NCBI GenBank assembly: GCA_964035545.1 | Contig: OZ037772.1 | Coordinates: 9,151,150 to 9,211,149 of the forward strand | Direction of reading: 5' to 3' | DNA length: 60,000 nt | Source: Bugula neritina | Taxonomy: Eukaryota; Bryozoa; Gymnolaemata; Cheilostomatida; Bugulidae | Shown here: piece by piece, positions 1-17,417 of the stretch | Numbering within the stretch: position 1 is the stretch's first letter | Layout: each line of letters starts with the position of its first letter | Translations under genes and position numbers: made by a program | The notes under the pieces: model-generated | Told to the model about the DNA's origin: nothing | The model's input: the letters and a program-made list of their open reading frames with translations, nothing else | Databases searched by the model: none

Positions 1-140
1 ATAATAATTTGTAGAGTGCTACTAGTTTTGGTTAAAAAATAATGACATCAAAAGCTCCAAGTGTTTTCAGCCGCATCCTGAATTGCTCTCATCTGTCTGC
101 AACAAGATTTATATTTTAATTCTTGCTAGTTGGTATCTTT

Positions 141-3100
141 TTAGTTTCCAGCATCACTATTTTCTGTGTCCGCTTTTTCAGGCGCATCACCAGCAGCTGT
201 CTGATTGGACGGAGGTTTGGTAGCCGAAGTTAGAGTTGTCCCCTCGTCACTCGAGTCGGAAGATTGAGAAGGTGTCGTCTCCTCTTCGTAACTGGTGTAG
301 TCTCCAGGTGGCTCAACAAGAACCTAAAGTCAGCTTAGAAAAGTCAGCACCAGGGTTAATGGGTGTAAAGTAAACATAATACCAAGAAGTTTTGATACAA
401 ATAATTATATGGCATATGATTTTATGAACTTGGCAATAATTTATGCTGCCTATAAAAAGAACAAAACTACCCGTTAATTTTTCTAAATTTTCAACAGAGT
501 ATATTTTATTTCAATGAATTTAACGGAAATTAGAATATTTGATTCAATAATATTGAAGCAAATTACATTAATTTCTATTACATTCTTTATTTATTAATGC
601 AATATTCTTTGCAAATTTATTGCAATACAAATTTGCATGTACTTGTGCATTTGGTATATGCAGGGATGAAGTTATGTATAATATACATAAAATCAAATAA
701 TTATATTTTTACTTGAGGTTTAACGTACTCGGTATATAATAATACTTATACATACAATTGGAGCTACCCATATTTCAACTACAATTTGTTCTCATAGTAT
801 ATCACAATACTATGTTTTAGGGATGAAGTTATACATACAATTGGAGCAACCCCTTCATCAGATGAGTAGAACACAAGTTTCTGAGACCCGGTAACAGTTG
901 GACCATTCAACACGCAGTCTGGAATTTCTACGTTGTCATCCAGTATTTCTGGTTGTTCAGGATCATCTATACAAATGATTATAACTTCAAATATTTTTAT
1001 ACGAACAATTATAATTTTTGTCAGACTATTTTTTCAGAAGAATATTATTCTATAAATTATAGGATAAATTTAAATGAGGCACAGGATCAATCGTGACTGG
1101 ATGCTCTTCTTAACATCACCAATGACTTTTGTCCAGGCTCAAACCCATGACCTCTTGTTTACTAGGCAAATGCTTTAACCCCTAAATCAAGGCTGCTGCT
1201 TTGATTGAGTTTAGAAAAGCGTAATAGCATTTTAATCACCTAAGAAATATGTTTTTAAGTTATACATTATAACATATTTTCTATTTGCTAAAGGTAATAT
1301 TTTAAAGTTTTTGAGTGAACCAATAAACATTAAAATTCTACTTATTAAACGATTAAAAGTATATAGCCATAAAGTAAGTAAAATGTTACTGATTGAATTA
1401 AACAGATAGTTCTGGCAGCATGATGTCATAGAATGCTGCCTGACTGAGTTCTGTCATAGATTCATTTTTAAATACCTGGAGTCAGAAATTTGATTTTCAA
1501 CTCTGCAGGTGCGTTTGGGAAATAGTCAAACTCCATGTGTGTCATCCATTGAATAGTTTTAATAGGATAAATTTTCTCTAAAATAAAATAATTTAAAAAC
1601 TTAGTTAATTGTATACGTTATGAAAAGCTATAAACATTATTAGTATGTTAATGTTTGTAAAGTTTAATTTGGGTTACTTTAAAAGACTATATATGCAAAT
1701 TAAACTATATGAGAGACAACTTTTATACATGCAAATACATATCGTGAATAAGTATACCTGTGCTAAGGCACTTCATTGCTAGCCAGGTAAGAAATTTATC
1801 TTTCCGAACAACTCTGTTTAGAGTGGGACTGTGTATCTCAGGGAGGTGTAAAGGAGCATATAAGCAAACGTTGCATGATAGGTGGTCGGCCATGTTTACT
1901 TTCACAGTCGTCTCTGCTTCTGTCGGTCCACAAACTGTTTTCAACTAAAATGAGTATAGAATCAGAAATTTATATGAGCAGCATGCATGTTTAATTGCCT
2001 TTAAAAGAACTCACGAAAGTCTATAGTGTCTATCCCTGTGAGAAAACCCCTGATGGAAAGGGTTTTTGTTAAAGCGAGCTAGGGACTTATTTAAATGAGA
2101 CACAAGAGTAATTATGACTGGATGCTCTTCCTAACATAACCAATGGCCTTTGTCCGGGCTCAAACCCATGACCTCCGTGCTTACTAAGCAAATGCTTTAA
2201 CCCCTAAACCAAGGCTGCTGTTTGATTGCGTTTCGAAAAGGGTAATAACATTTGCATTATAAGCTATTTTCTATTTGCTAAAGGTAGTATTTTAAAGTTT
2301 TTGAGTGAACCGATAAATCGTTGTGAAAATCGTTAAAAGCCTGCTCTGTACATTGTACATATGTTTCTGTTATTTTAAAAAAAATATAAATACATCAATT
2401 ATTTACAAAAGAAATACTCTTATATAAGTTGCTCAATTACATTCTTTGTTTTGTTGTTAAGAAATTGCAGCTGTTATAATCAAATTGAATTTTTGCTCAG
2501 TTTTGTGATTTTATTAGTGTTAATAACTTCTATATATATATATAATTCAATAAATTTTATGAAAAGAGTTAAAAGTATAAAGTAAATAATATACAGAGTA
2601 ATTTAAGTTATTCTTGTTGACGGACATCAAACAATTTTTAGTACATAAAAGCCTGCAGCTTAATTGAAATCTTCGCTTTACACTAAATTCACTTTTAGAT
2701 CAATTTATAAATTGCATTGAGATATAAAAATTAAGCATGAATAAACTCTTACGATGATCATATATTGCTATAAAATATTTACTAAAAACTAAGTTTTTAA
2801 TTCCAAAAGAACTGCAAAATATTTTACACTCTTACTCGATGACTGGTGACTGTATACCAAGGCATGGCGTAGTTTGCAAAGCTGTCGCTCATCATGGGCT
2901 GTTCACCTGAAAAATTAACCAATAAGGTAATTCTTGGAGTTATGCAAATTGCATGCACTAATTAAATCACAGTGAACATGTCAGGAAAACAAAATGATCA
3001 TAATAGTGATATATATAAGAGAGTGAAATAATCTGAAACTATCAGCAAACAGGTGAAGGTGACTCCAAATATAAATTTGAGTCATAAGTCTATTTTTAAC

Positions 3101-6082
3101 TTTTACAGAACGTCAAAAGCTAGTCTGTGACACAAAAGATACTTGTTTGAGTAACATTTGTTGAGTGATCACTTTATTTTCTGTTACTTAAATAATATTT
3201 ATTACGCATAATTTTTTTTGGTGGACAAATAATAGAGTATAGTTTATAATGCAAAGTTATTTTAATGAAAGGACTTCAACAAATATTGCATTTAAAATTA
3301 AATTAACTCAAAAATTGGATAAAGCGGTTTAATAGTATATACAGTTACACAACTGTGATCAACAAAAGCATAGCATAAAATTAAGTATTCCACTTACTAA
3401 TGTGTACATAAAATTATTTTCAACTTACCAATAATAGCTAATTATAAGGTTATTATTAACTTATGCAATTATTTTATCAACTCAGCAGTAAATAATATTT
3501 TTTTAGTAACCTGAGTCAAGATTAGGAACTTCCCAGACAGATTTCCCGTGTTCTGAGTGATGCAATACAAAAGATGATTCTGTCATAGCCTGAATCCAAC
3601 CTACAGACCAGATCTCAGATTCTTCTAGAACTGGCAACTTTACCGTAGCCTCAGCTCTAGAAGAAATTAGTCAGTTATCATATAAATGAGCAGAGCATAT
3701 AGCAAACTCTGATAATTCCTGGCTATTGCATATGATTAAAGTAAGTTTATATATAAAATTTTGATATACTTCAACTACTTGTCTAAAAACTTAAGGAGCA
3801 GCCTTGGTCTAGGGGTTAAAGCGTTTGTTTAGTGAACACCGAGTCATGGGTTCAAACCCTGACAAAGGCCATTGGTGATGTTAGGAAGAGCATCCAGTCA
3901 TAATTGCTCCTGTGCCTCATCTGAATAAGTCCTTAGCCTGATTTAACAAAAACCCTTTCTATCAGGGTTTTCTCACAGGGATAGTGACTATAAACTTGTG
4001 TGAAAGTATTAAAAACTTTCTGGAATGTCTTTAATTGTTATAAATTATAATATGAATAAATTTCTTTTTTTATTTTTTACCAGTAGACACACCACTGATC
4101 AAGAGTATGCACAATTTTTACTATATTATACTACATATTATGAGGAATAAAGTAAAATATTATATATAAATATATATTATGATATAATATAATATACAGT
4201 ATATTATAATAGTGTCATATAATGTAATTTATTATTATGTAAAAATATATAGTATAATATGATATAATATAATATAACATAACATAATGAAAATTATTTG
4301 AAAACTACAGTAATTATCTCAAGCAGTATATTAGTATGAGTAGCAGTTAGTCTAATTGGGTTATCTGGATGCCAAATGTTTTCTTCCCAGCTGCTGATTG
4401 GTCGAGGCAAATACATACCTGAAAGCTGGATGACTTATCTCAAGGTTCACAGAGCTCTTCTGACTCACCACTGACTGCTGTTTGTCTATTGTAGCTTTTA
4501 ATCCAACATTTATTGCTTTTATTTCTTCTTCAGTAATAGGCTGCAGCTTGTTTTGTGTTGTTACAAAATTCTTTCTGCAAGAAATAACGAAAACTTACTT
4601 TTACTAACTTTCTTACTTTTTAAGACATACGTATAAGAATATCTGTGGTCTAGGGGTTAAATCGCTGCTTAGTAAGCACCAAGTCACGGGTTTGAACATG
4701 AAAAAGGTCAGCATTGGTGATGTTAGGAAGAGCATCCAGTCATATTTTTTCTTGTGCTCCATTTAAATAAGATCTTAGACCAATTTAACAAAAGCCTCTT
4801 CTATTCGAAATCTAATTGACCTTTTTGTTTTCTTTAAAAATCAAAATATAAGATTGAAGAGTTATCGAAAGTGTTACATAACAAATGTTTCAAGCTTTTT
4901 AATATTGCAGAAGCTGCCTAATAATTGATGATCTGCAAATTGATGCAAGTTATAAGCAGATAAGTTCAAATAAATTCCAATTATCTTTCTTTTTACAGTT
5001 TGCATTTTTATAGTATTATTAAAATATGTAGATATAAGAGCAGTTCAGAAAAAGTATTGGGATTTTTAAAGCAAAATGCTTTTTTGCTGTCACAACATTT
5101 ACAAAAGCATGAACCTGGGATAATGATTTTAATGATGTTTTATTTCAATTTTATTGAATCTTGGTTTTTAAAGAAAACATGCATTATATATTTCCCAATG
5201 AATAAATTTTGCTAATTAATATAACGTTTACTACAACAATCTGAATAACCAAAAACCGTTAAAACAAAAACGTTTGTGATTATATACAGCTCTAAATTTT
5301 GATGTATAGCTTGCAGTATTAATTAGTCTAGTATAATAGTTTATAGTAGTGTGTATCACATAATTGGAAAAATACCCTATAAAGTCTTTACTTCAAATTC
5401 TCAAGACTTGATTTTGAAAGTGCATACAGTTGTAGAGTTTAATGCTCATTTACCAAGTCAGAGAGGTTTGATTTCAACTTCATTTCTAGCGTATAACCAG
5501 GAATCAATCAGCAAACAATGGTTTATACCAACCTTTACCAACCTTGTGGGTCTATGCCTAGTAGATTACTGATTAATATTTGTATTCACCATATGCTTGC
5601 TATAATAAATAGCTCAAAGCAAAGGTTATTCCTTAGTGCAGGGGCTTAACAGCTATAAGCAGTAGTGAGTTATATATAGCTGAATTATGTTGAGTCATTC
5701 TAGCTTTGAAATTAAATTAGCAATAAGAACTAATAGTGGACCAGCCACAAACCTGCAGGCCTGGATGAAGTGCAGTTCTCAAGCCCTGTCTAGTTCAAAA
5801 AACTTTTATTTACCCTATGTAAGACTTGAAAACGTATTATGTCTTGCCATAGTGCTTAAGACATAGGCCTATTCATCAGACATTACATTAAACTATAATA
5901 GCCTATATAACTATATTATATTCTGAGTAGAAAATGCTCTTAGATTTTTTGTTTTACCTGTGAGATGTAGTCAATGGAAAACATTTTCTATTTGAGAAGA
6001 ATAGTTGAGAGGAAAAGTTCCTTTGTATGAGTTTGTAGTAAATAGGAAAGTTGTGAGTTGAAGCTATTATCAAATTCCTCAT
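141..6082 (-). CDS. FAM78-like gene A, eight exons (365 aa)
   Basis: Exons in transcript order, all with GT-AG borders: 6082-5958, 4574-4419, 3656-3511, 2906-2836, 1944-1758, 1577-1476, 966-839, 323-141 (TAA at 141-143). The phases 2,2,1,0,1,1,0 join into one open frame. FAM78 landmarks: WSVGWIQA near residues 110-117, SDSFANYAMPWY in exon 4, CGPT...FLTWLAMKC in exon 5, IKTIQW in exon 6. The molecular function of FAM78 is unknown. The start ATG at 6082 gives a basic N-terminus (MRNLIIASTHNFPIYYKLIQ) without acidic residues, presequence-like; an in-frame ATG upstream at 6136 would add 18 residues. Exon 5 (187 bp) is short as in canonical FAM78. The last exon is unusually long and encodes an acidic Ser/Thr/Glu-rich tail in place of the short I-I-x-P-P ending. 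Four SINE copies sit in its introns. Splicing is inferred from sequence and paralogy only. Confidence 0.84.
1069..1201 (-). mobile_element. tRNA-derived SINE, 3'-truncated copy
   Basis: Minus-oriented copy of the window's SINE. It keeps the tRNA-like head (box A region CCTTGATTTAGGGGTTAAAG, B box GGTTTGAGCC) and the internal block with GGAAGAGCATCCAG in variant form, but lacks the tail hairpin. It lies in intron 6 of gene A, sense to the gene. It shares not only the SINE but also flanking DNA with the copy at 2011-2221. Confidence 0.8.
2011..2221 (-). mobile_element. tRNA-derived SINE
   Basis: Near full-length minus copy in intron 4 of gene A. Tail hairpin (AACCC...GGGTTT type) near 2040-2070, GGAAGAGCATCCAGTC block, B box GGTTTGAGCC and box A region with CTAGGGGTTAAAGC variants. 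The roughly 100 bp beyond the head also match the copy at 1069-1201. Confidence 0.85.
3793..4003 (+). mobile_element. tRNA-derived SINE with possible target-site duplication
   Basis: Full-length plus copy: GGAGCAGCC start, box A TGGTCTAGGGGTTAAAGC, B box GGGTTCAAACCC, block GTTAGGAAGAGCATCCAGTC, tail hairpin AAACCC...GGGTTT and end AAACTTGTGTGA. TAAAAACTT flanks it at about 3785-3793 and 4010-4018. In intron 2 of gene A, antisense. Confidence 0.88.
4648..4807 (+). mobile_element. tRNA-derived SINE, diverged and 3'-truncated
   Basis: Box A TGGTCTAGGGGTTAAATC, B box GGGTTTGAAC and block GTTAGGAAGAGCATCCAGTC are clear. The tail is lost after the TTTAACAAAAGCC region. In intron 1 of gene A, antisense. 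Confidence 0.82.
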
Positions 6083-7791
6083 TGTGGAAATACTATCTGT
6101 CACGTATTTACTTAGTTGAACTAATTCTTTTGGCATTAGCTAAAAAGAGTATTTCTAAGAGAACTTCAAAACTAATATGCCTGGTATACAACAATGCTCT
6201 TGAATTTAAATTCCGGAATCAATCAATTATCACATTTTTATAGTAACAGAAAATGTTTACCTCTCTAACTGTTATAACATACTAAAATGATTGTATTTAC
6301 TTTAAAAAAAATATAAACGCTAATCATTATAACCATTCTAACCATTATAACCACTACAACCACTATAACCATTATAACCATTATAACCATTATAACCACT
6401 ATAACCATTATAACCACTATAACCACTATAACCACTATAACCATTCTAACCACTATAACCATTATAACCACTATAACCACTATAACCATTATAACCACTA
6501 TAACCACTATAACCATTATAACCACTATAACCACTATAACCATTATAACCATTATAACCATTATAACCACTATAACCATTATAACCATTATAACCCTTAT
6601 AACCACTATAACTATTATAACCACTATAACCACTATAAACACTATAACTATTATAACCATTATAACCACTATAACTCCTATAACCATTATAACCACTAAA
6701 ACATTGAAACTTCCTGCTATGTATAATTTTACATAAAATTCAAGTATAATAATGTAAACAACATATTGCATAACAAAAATATACACGTACTGCAAAAACA
6801 TACTCTGCTAGCCTTTGGAAAGACAAAGCATAGAAATTTCTAAGTTTTTAAAATTATAATGAATCTGCATGCCCAACAGAAAGCTGGTAAGCAACAAAAT
6901 AAATGCTGCTTTATATTCTGTTAATAAATAATATAATAAATGTAGTTGAAATTTGATAAAAACTCAATCTCAAGGTTTTTTTAAATTGTTTACTCACTAT
7001 ATACACATTGGATCACATATAACAAGGGTTTCTCAACACGAGGATATATATTTTTTTCAACTTTATTTGTAGTTTAGTAATTTTTAAAATTCACTCACCT
7101 CACATCTAAAATCATTTAGTTCAAAATGTGTTTTTACTTTACATATAATGCACATTCGTGAGTAGGAAATGTTTTTCAAATCATTCATATAGAAATATAT
7201 TGTGAAAATTTTGAAATGAATATATTCAAAGCTTTTTAAAGCTCTAGCAAAACATAATATAGCTACTTTTTTTAGAATAAACTGTTTACCAAAATAACCA
7301 GCTTACAAAAATATTGTTTACATAATAGTTGCATGTATATGTATGTATATAGGTTGTTTCGCTAACATAAGGTGTAGGTGAAAATAAAACATAATATATT
7401 TTCTTAAAATATACAAGCAATTATAATATATAATAGCAGGTTGATCAGTTTTTTCTTCTGTTCACCAAATCAAGTCTAACTTTAAGCTGGTTGTATAGCA
7501 AGTTTTCTGCTTTTGTAAATTCAAGCAAAAAATGTTTATGAAAATTTTGGAATTGATGAAATCAGCTGCAATGCAAAATAAACCAAGATATACTAAGTAA
7601 CAACTTAAATGATAAGATATTATTATATATAAACTTTAACATCAGTTAAAAAACTTAAATGAAAAATGTAACTATTGTGTTTTCTAAATTTTTTAAACTA
7701 ACATGTCTGAAAAATTGCAAGCATATCTAAATGGAAATGTTGCTAAAATTGTTGATCTAGTTACCATTTTATTGCAAACTTATATATTTAG
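6083..7791. other. Intergenic region between genes A and B
   Basis: AT-rich, no supported gene. It holds the 9-bp CCANTATAA array at 6329-6700, whose minus strand gives a spurious Val/Ile/Met-rich frame. Confidence 0.7.
6329..6700. repeat. 9-bp tandem array, CCA[C/T]TATAA type
   Basis: About 40 units alternating mainly between CCACTATAA and CCATTATAA, with a few CCATTCTAA, CTCCTATAA and CCCTTATAA variants. The two main units come in short mixed runs, suggesting higher-order copying. Upstream of gene A. Confidence 0.93.
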
Positions 7792-10700
7792 TCATGCATG
7801 GTTGGTATCATTTTTCTGAAAAAAATTACTGCAAGATAAAGAGTAACATTCTTGCTTCTATTTATAATATCCTCAATCTAATATCTGACATACTATATAC
7901 TAACCAAAGGCTTAGCCTGGGTTCCCTCACTCTCCCAGTACAAGGATAGGCTGTTTAAACAGTTAGCTTTGCTTTTCTTAGCAAACTCTCTGTCATTTGA
8001 CTCCATGATTGTGTTAACGTAATCTAAACCAGTAATTTTATTATGATTATGTAGCATTTCCCAAACTGCCACATGTATATTATTGTAAAAATTTTTACTG
8101 TTCACTGAAACCAATTACTTTTTGAATATATAGCATATTATTATAGTATACCATTTATAACTTATAATATATACATACAAGCATGATCTAAAATGCTATT
8201 AAAAGTAATTAATCTGCAAAAAGAACACTCTGGTTTAGCACTTAAATCACCGTATAATGCATAAGTACTTCTTGTGTTGTTTAGAATAAATTTATTTTTA
8301 GTGTATATACTAATATTTCAGTCGGGTTTTAGGTTTTTTCATTATAATGTATAGACTTCTAGTTAGCCTCAAGTTTGCAAAAAACTTTAGAGAAAGTTGC
8401 GGGCATTTTATTTATTTTTTGCCCAAATTTGAAAGAAAAATTATAGCAGCAATTACCTGAAGGCTTGTCTATGGAACAGCGATGTTTAAGAGGCTTGCTA
8501 CAGTCCACCTTCGTGTCAAGAAACACCTCATGTGTAAGAGCTCTTAGAGGGTAAATCTCTCCTTAAATTAAAAGTGGCATATAAACATCATTAAATATAT
8601 TAGTTACATATTATTCTCACAGTACAGTTTTAAATTATTTATTATATAAGTAAAATATTTGCAAGTTTAGAAGAGATTTTGCTGTAACAGATATTTAACT
8701 TTTAAATGACAATTATTTTAACATGTAAAAGATTAATAAGTTTCTTTGCTCTATAAGAAATTAAGTTTTTCTATAATCGCTTGAAAAATAAAAAATATAT
8801 GAATAATAATTTTTACTTTTTTATATGCAAAGTAAAAAGCTTGTGGTATTGCTTTCCTTGTCTATTAAGTAAAAAGTTAAGAATGTATACTATCCATAAA
8901 TAATATAACAGAAGACTACCATACCTGTAAGGCAGCAGCGTACTACTAAGTGAAACAGGTATATCTGGTGAGTTCGGACTCTACTCAAACACTCCCGTCT
9001 ATTTTTATCTGCAAGTGGTGGATTCCATGTAGAACTTAGGTCTATGTTTCTTACACAGTCTAATTGTAAATATGTCAAACTTGTGGAGATAGAAGGATTC
9101 CCTGTTATATGTTGCACCTTTGAGACAATATTGAAATGATTGAATATAATTATATGTAATGTACAGTGTTTTTAGTAGAACAAAGGCTAAGATTTATCAC
9201 CTGGTGCACTTTTCTCTATATATAATAATATAACAATATATAATAATATAACAATATATAATAATATAATATAATATATAAGATAATAATATTATATAGT
9301 AACATGATCTTGATATGACAACAAATAAAATGCTTGTGTTAACATGAAGTACTGTGATGCGTTTTGATGATTCAAATATTTAACTGTAAAAGATTAATAA
9401 GTGAACATTTCAACGGTTTTAATATATATACATCATGCAACAATAATTACTAAAGATTTTCTTAAAGCAACTATGAAAGGTTACTAAGTATTGTGCTCAT
9501 TATGAGAAAATTAGCAATAATTTACACTTTTTATAAATTTAGCTGTTATATAATGTAGCATATTAACCGATATAATATATTATAAGATATGTATATTATA
9601 TATTATATATATAACATATAATATATATATATATCTTATAATATATTATATATATAATATATATAATATATATATATAATATATGTATATATTATAAGAT
9701 CATTGTAATTAATACCATTTCAACAATCAGTGTATTTTTTTTTAAATTTCTGTTCAATATTCAAACGAATTTATACTAACTTCATTTTCATCTTGAGCGA
9801 GCCATGGGAAAGATGAGTCACTATTAACTTCATCTTCTGCTTTTAAAACTATGAAAAATTGTACTTTGTCAGTGTATTATAGTTGCATATGTAGTTTAAG
9901 TTAGATCATGTGTATGCTTTCTAGAAGTTTCTGCTGCTTGGTAGTTACAACGCTGCCATAGTATATGAACCAAGTCATTGGTTTAAACTTTTTTAGTTTC
10001 GAAGGAACATCAAACTATATAAGAATCTCTGCAACACCTGTTAGAATCCTTCAAACCATGCAAGTTGCCAGCATGGTAAAAGGTGCATACCTGCTATCAA
10101 ACCTTTCTCAGGATCCTCCTACATTAATAAAGTCTTTGAATATTCAACAATACCAACCTTCAGGCTTGGAGGGACAACTCCAATAGCTCTTTCCTACTCC
10201 TTTGTAGTAATTTTTGTGTAGATACGATTTGACTCTTTGCATCCAACCAATTTGCCAGTTTGCTGTTTCTGGTACTGTGGATACAGTAATGCAAGCTTCC
10301 ATTCTGTAGTCATGACAAAAATTGTTTTGCTTATGAAAATTTAATTATTTCATTAGCATAGTATAAATGTTGCATAATATAATAAATATTTTTGCATTAT
10401 ATTGTCAATTTAATAATAAAAATTGTGAGCATCCGTGATATAGTATAGTTATAGAGTGCTGTATATATTAAGGTTCACTTTGATTCCAGTAAAAGCAATT
10501 AGCAATGCTATTATAGGAAGGGTATTCAGTCTTCTATAGCAATACGAAATAAGTCTTTAGTCTGTTTAAAATAAACTTTTCATATATACTATATTGTTTT
10601 TTATTTTACAAACCTAATTTGTGAAATATTAAGTTGTAAAAGATTTTCTCCACCATTATTCTCAACAGGTACAGATGTGGTGTCATTTAAAACTTTTGTT

Positions 10701-11744
10701 TTGACTTCTTGAATTTCTACTAAACTTGGTATAACTTTAGCAAGTGACACGTTTTCTTTTGGTGATGTTACAATGCATCTATTCAGCCTAAATAAATAAT
10801 TATTTTATGTATATAAACATATTTTCATAATAATGAAATAATAAAAAAGTTTGCAATGTTTATTAGCTAAAAATATCTTTTTAAAATAAAGTAATAAATA
10901 AAGTTATTTATTCTAGATTTGCTACTTAATCAAAAGCTACTCATACAATTATATTTAGTTATATTCAATTCATTTTTTTTAATAAAACGAAATATTTTAA
11001 TCCAATCTCATTTAGGCCTATATGAATAAAAGTTATAATGCGCTAAAATTTTCAAAAAGAGTTATATGATATTTCTCAGTGGACATTTAATTGTTGTAAA
11101 CTTTTAAGCTAAAATCTAGACAAGTATTTTCTTGGGTTTGAAAATTTTTTTCAGCATTTGTTTACCTTTGAGAATAGCAAATTTTGCAATATTTTTCTCT
11201 AACACCAGCATTGCTTTTTCATGCTCAAAACCAGCAAATTGTTTTCAAATCAAATTATCGCTTTATAAATTACATAATATAATTTATATGCTTCTTTTGG
11301 TACAGCTCCCTAATTATTTTTGTGTTGTTATAAGGCTCTATGGTAATTGAAAATACTTTTTACATCTATAGAAATCTATAGAGATTCTAGCTAAATAAAA
11401 CTAATTATTTAATTTATAATTATTTTTGAATGTTGAACTAGTAATAAAAACCACATACTATTATGTATATAAACTTTTTTTTAGTAACATACAAAGCTAG
11501 TTTTAGTTAGGCAAATATAGGATATATTAATATTATATATTACGAACATGAATTTTTATAAAATAGGTAGTTAAAATAGAACATTCTTATGAGTCATGTT
11601 ACAACACTACTTCTCCTCTATCCTACAAGTCATTTAAATTTGAAAACGCTCTTACATGCAATTTGATTTTGGATTTCGACTTAATACTCCCAATTGACGC
11701 AGCAAAACTCTATTTATTGCCCTCATGGCTAAATTAATTCTCAT
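7792..11744 (-). CDS. FAM78-like gene B, eight exons (about 329 aa)
   Basis: Exons: 11744-11656, 10787-10614, 10303-10158, 9839-9781, 9117-8925, 8561-8457, 8104-7905, and a tentative last exon 7815-7792. The third exon is 146 bp and carries NWQIGWMQRV. Exon 4 has NSDSSFPW. Exon 5 starts at VQHITG and ends HLVVRCCLTG. Exon 6 starts EIYPLRAL. Exon 7 is 200 bp against 128-134 bp in the other copies; the extra sequence lies at its start, before the ESNDREFAKKSK block that aligns with the other paralogues. The final exon (KNDTNHA then TGA) follows a strong pyrimidine tract but lacks the I-I-x-P-P motif, so it is the weakest part. The N-terminus (MRINLAMRAINRVLLRQLGV) is basic and amphipathic-looking, typical of mitochondrial presequences (inference). 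A second in-frame ATG at 11726 gives a plausible alternative start. The gene starts 287 bp from gene C on the other strand. Function unknown. Confidence 0.77.
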
Positions 11745-12031
11745 ACATGAAAAGAATGTGAACTCAGTTAATGCATATATAGCAAAAATGCTACTAAGGT
11801 CAACAATAGTAAAGTTGTACAATGGCAAAAAGAATTTCAAGCTTGTGAAAACAATTTAAAATTAATTATAATATAAGTCTTTTTTGGAGAAAAGAGAAAA
11901 ACATTGTGGTATAATTTAAAAAAAACCACAGAAATAAAGTGTGATCTGGAATTACACCAAAAGCAAAAATTCTTACTCTTAATGGAGTATTAATGCACTT
12001 AAATAGAAGCCAGTAGCTTTTAAAGTCGAAA
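11745..12031. promoter_or_regulatory. Shared divergent promoter region of genes B and C (inferred)
   Basis: Only 287 bp separate the start codons of B (-) and C (+), leaving room for one bidirectional promoter plus both 5' UTRs. The segment is AT-rich. I see no clear TATA box, initiator or CpG cluster that would set polarity. If B starts at the in-frame ATG at 11840 the gap is 191 bp. Confidence 0.45.
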
Positions 12032-16562
<4,531 letters not shown>

Positions 16563-17417
16563 CAAAACAAGAAAAAAAAATTGAAGCCAGAGTTATTAGC
16601 TAAAACGTAAAATTACTGTAAAAAAATTATAAAGTTCAATAATATTAATATTAACAACTTTTAATGAATATTTGTACAAGGTAGAAGATCTTTTGAGATA
16701 AATAAATATTGTGAAATATTTCTGGATAACAAAAAACCCGTAATTTAAAATCATAGATACGTATAACTTTAATTAATTTTATTTTTGCACTACTAAGTAA
16801 ATGAGCAAATAAATGTTTTATAATATGTGCATTATATCTGTTCTATTAAAATTAAACAAGAAAGAAACGCTTTTGTATTACTAAGTAATTTGTTTACTAA
16901 AAAAAACAAATAAATTGTGCTTATATCTTAGATACAGCGTACCAGCATGCAGTTTGGCTTAATGTAGTTGTATTACCCAGTGCTTAAGTGCTTCCACGTA
17001 ATATATACTGAGCAATATATTATTAATAAATTGAGGGTTTTTGATTTAATAAACACATTAAATAGCAACTTGTAAGTTTCACGAATATACAATTAATGCA
17101 ATTGCAATGTCGTATTCATTGCATGGTTTGTAAAAATAATCAAATATTTTTTTTAAGTATTAAAACATTTTCACTTTATTTATTTTAACTTGCAGATAAT
17201 GCAATAAATGAGAACAGCAAAAAATAAAATAAATATTATTTAAAAATTCAAATGAACTCTAGAAATGTCAACATAGTATACTTGAAGCAATACAAGCCAT
17301 ACAAAAAGATTTACACACATTTTTTTGTTTTTTGAATATTTAAAGTTTTCTTGCATCACTTCTCATAGTTATAAAGCCCAGCTTCCTAAGTTATGTAATT
17401 TAATAAACCACCATACC
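16563..17417. other. Convergent intergenic region, genes C and D
   Basis: 3' UTRs and spacer between tail-to-tail genes. AATAAA at 16701 serves gene C. Nothing else recognisable. Confidence 0.6.

Noticed and set aside
6329-6700. Telomere-like repeat
   Set aside because: The TAACC word occurs but the unit is 9 bp with CCANTATAA, unlike TTAGGG-type animal telomeres.
6265-6801. 178-residue minus-strand frame rich in Val/Ile/Met
   Set aside because: It is the translation of the 9-bp CCANTATAA array; no gene-like composition or splice context.
9580-9700. Hairpin-forming AT-rich segment
   Set aside because: Simple TATA/ATAT sequence folds in many ways by composition alone; no defined arms.
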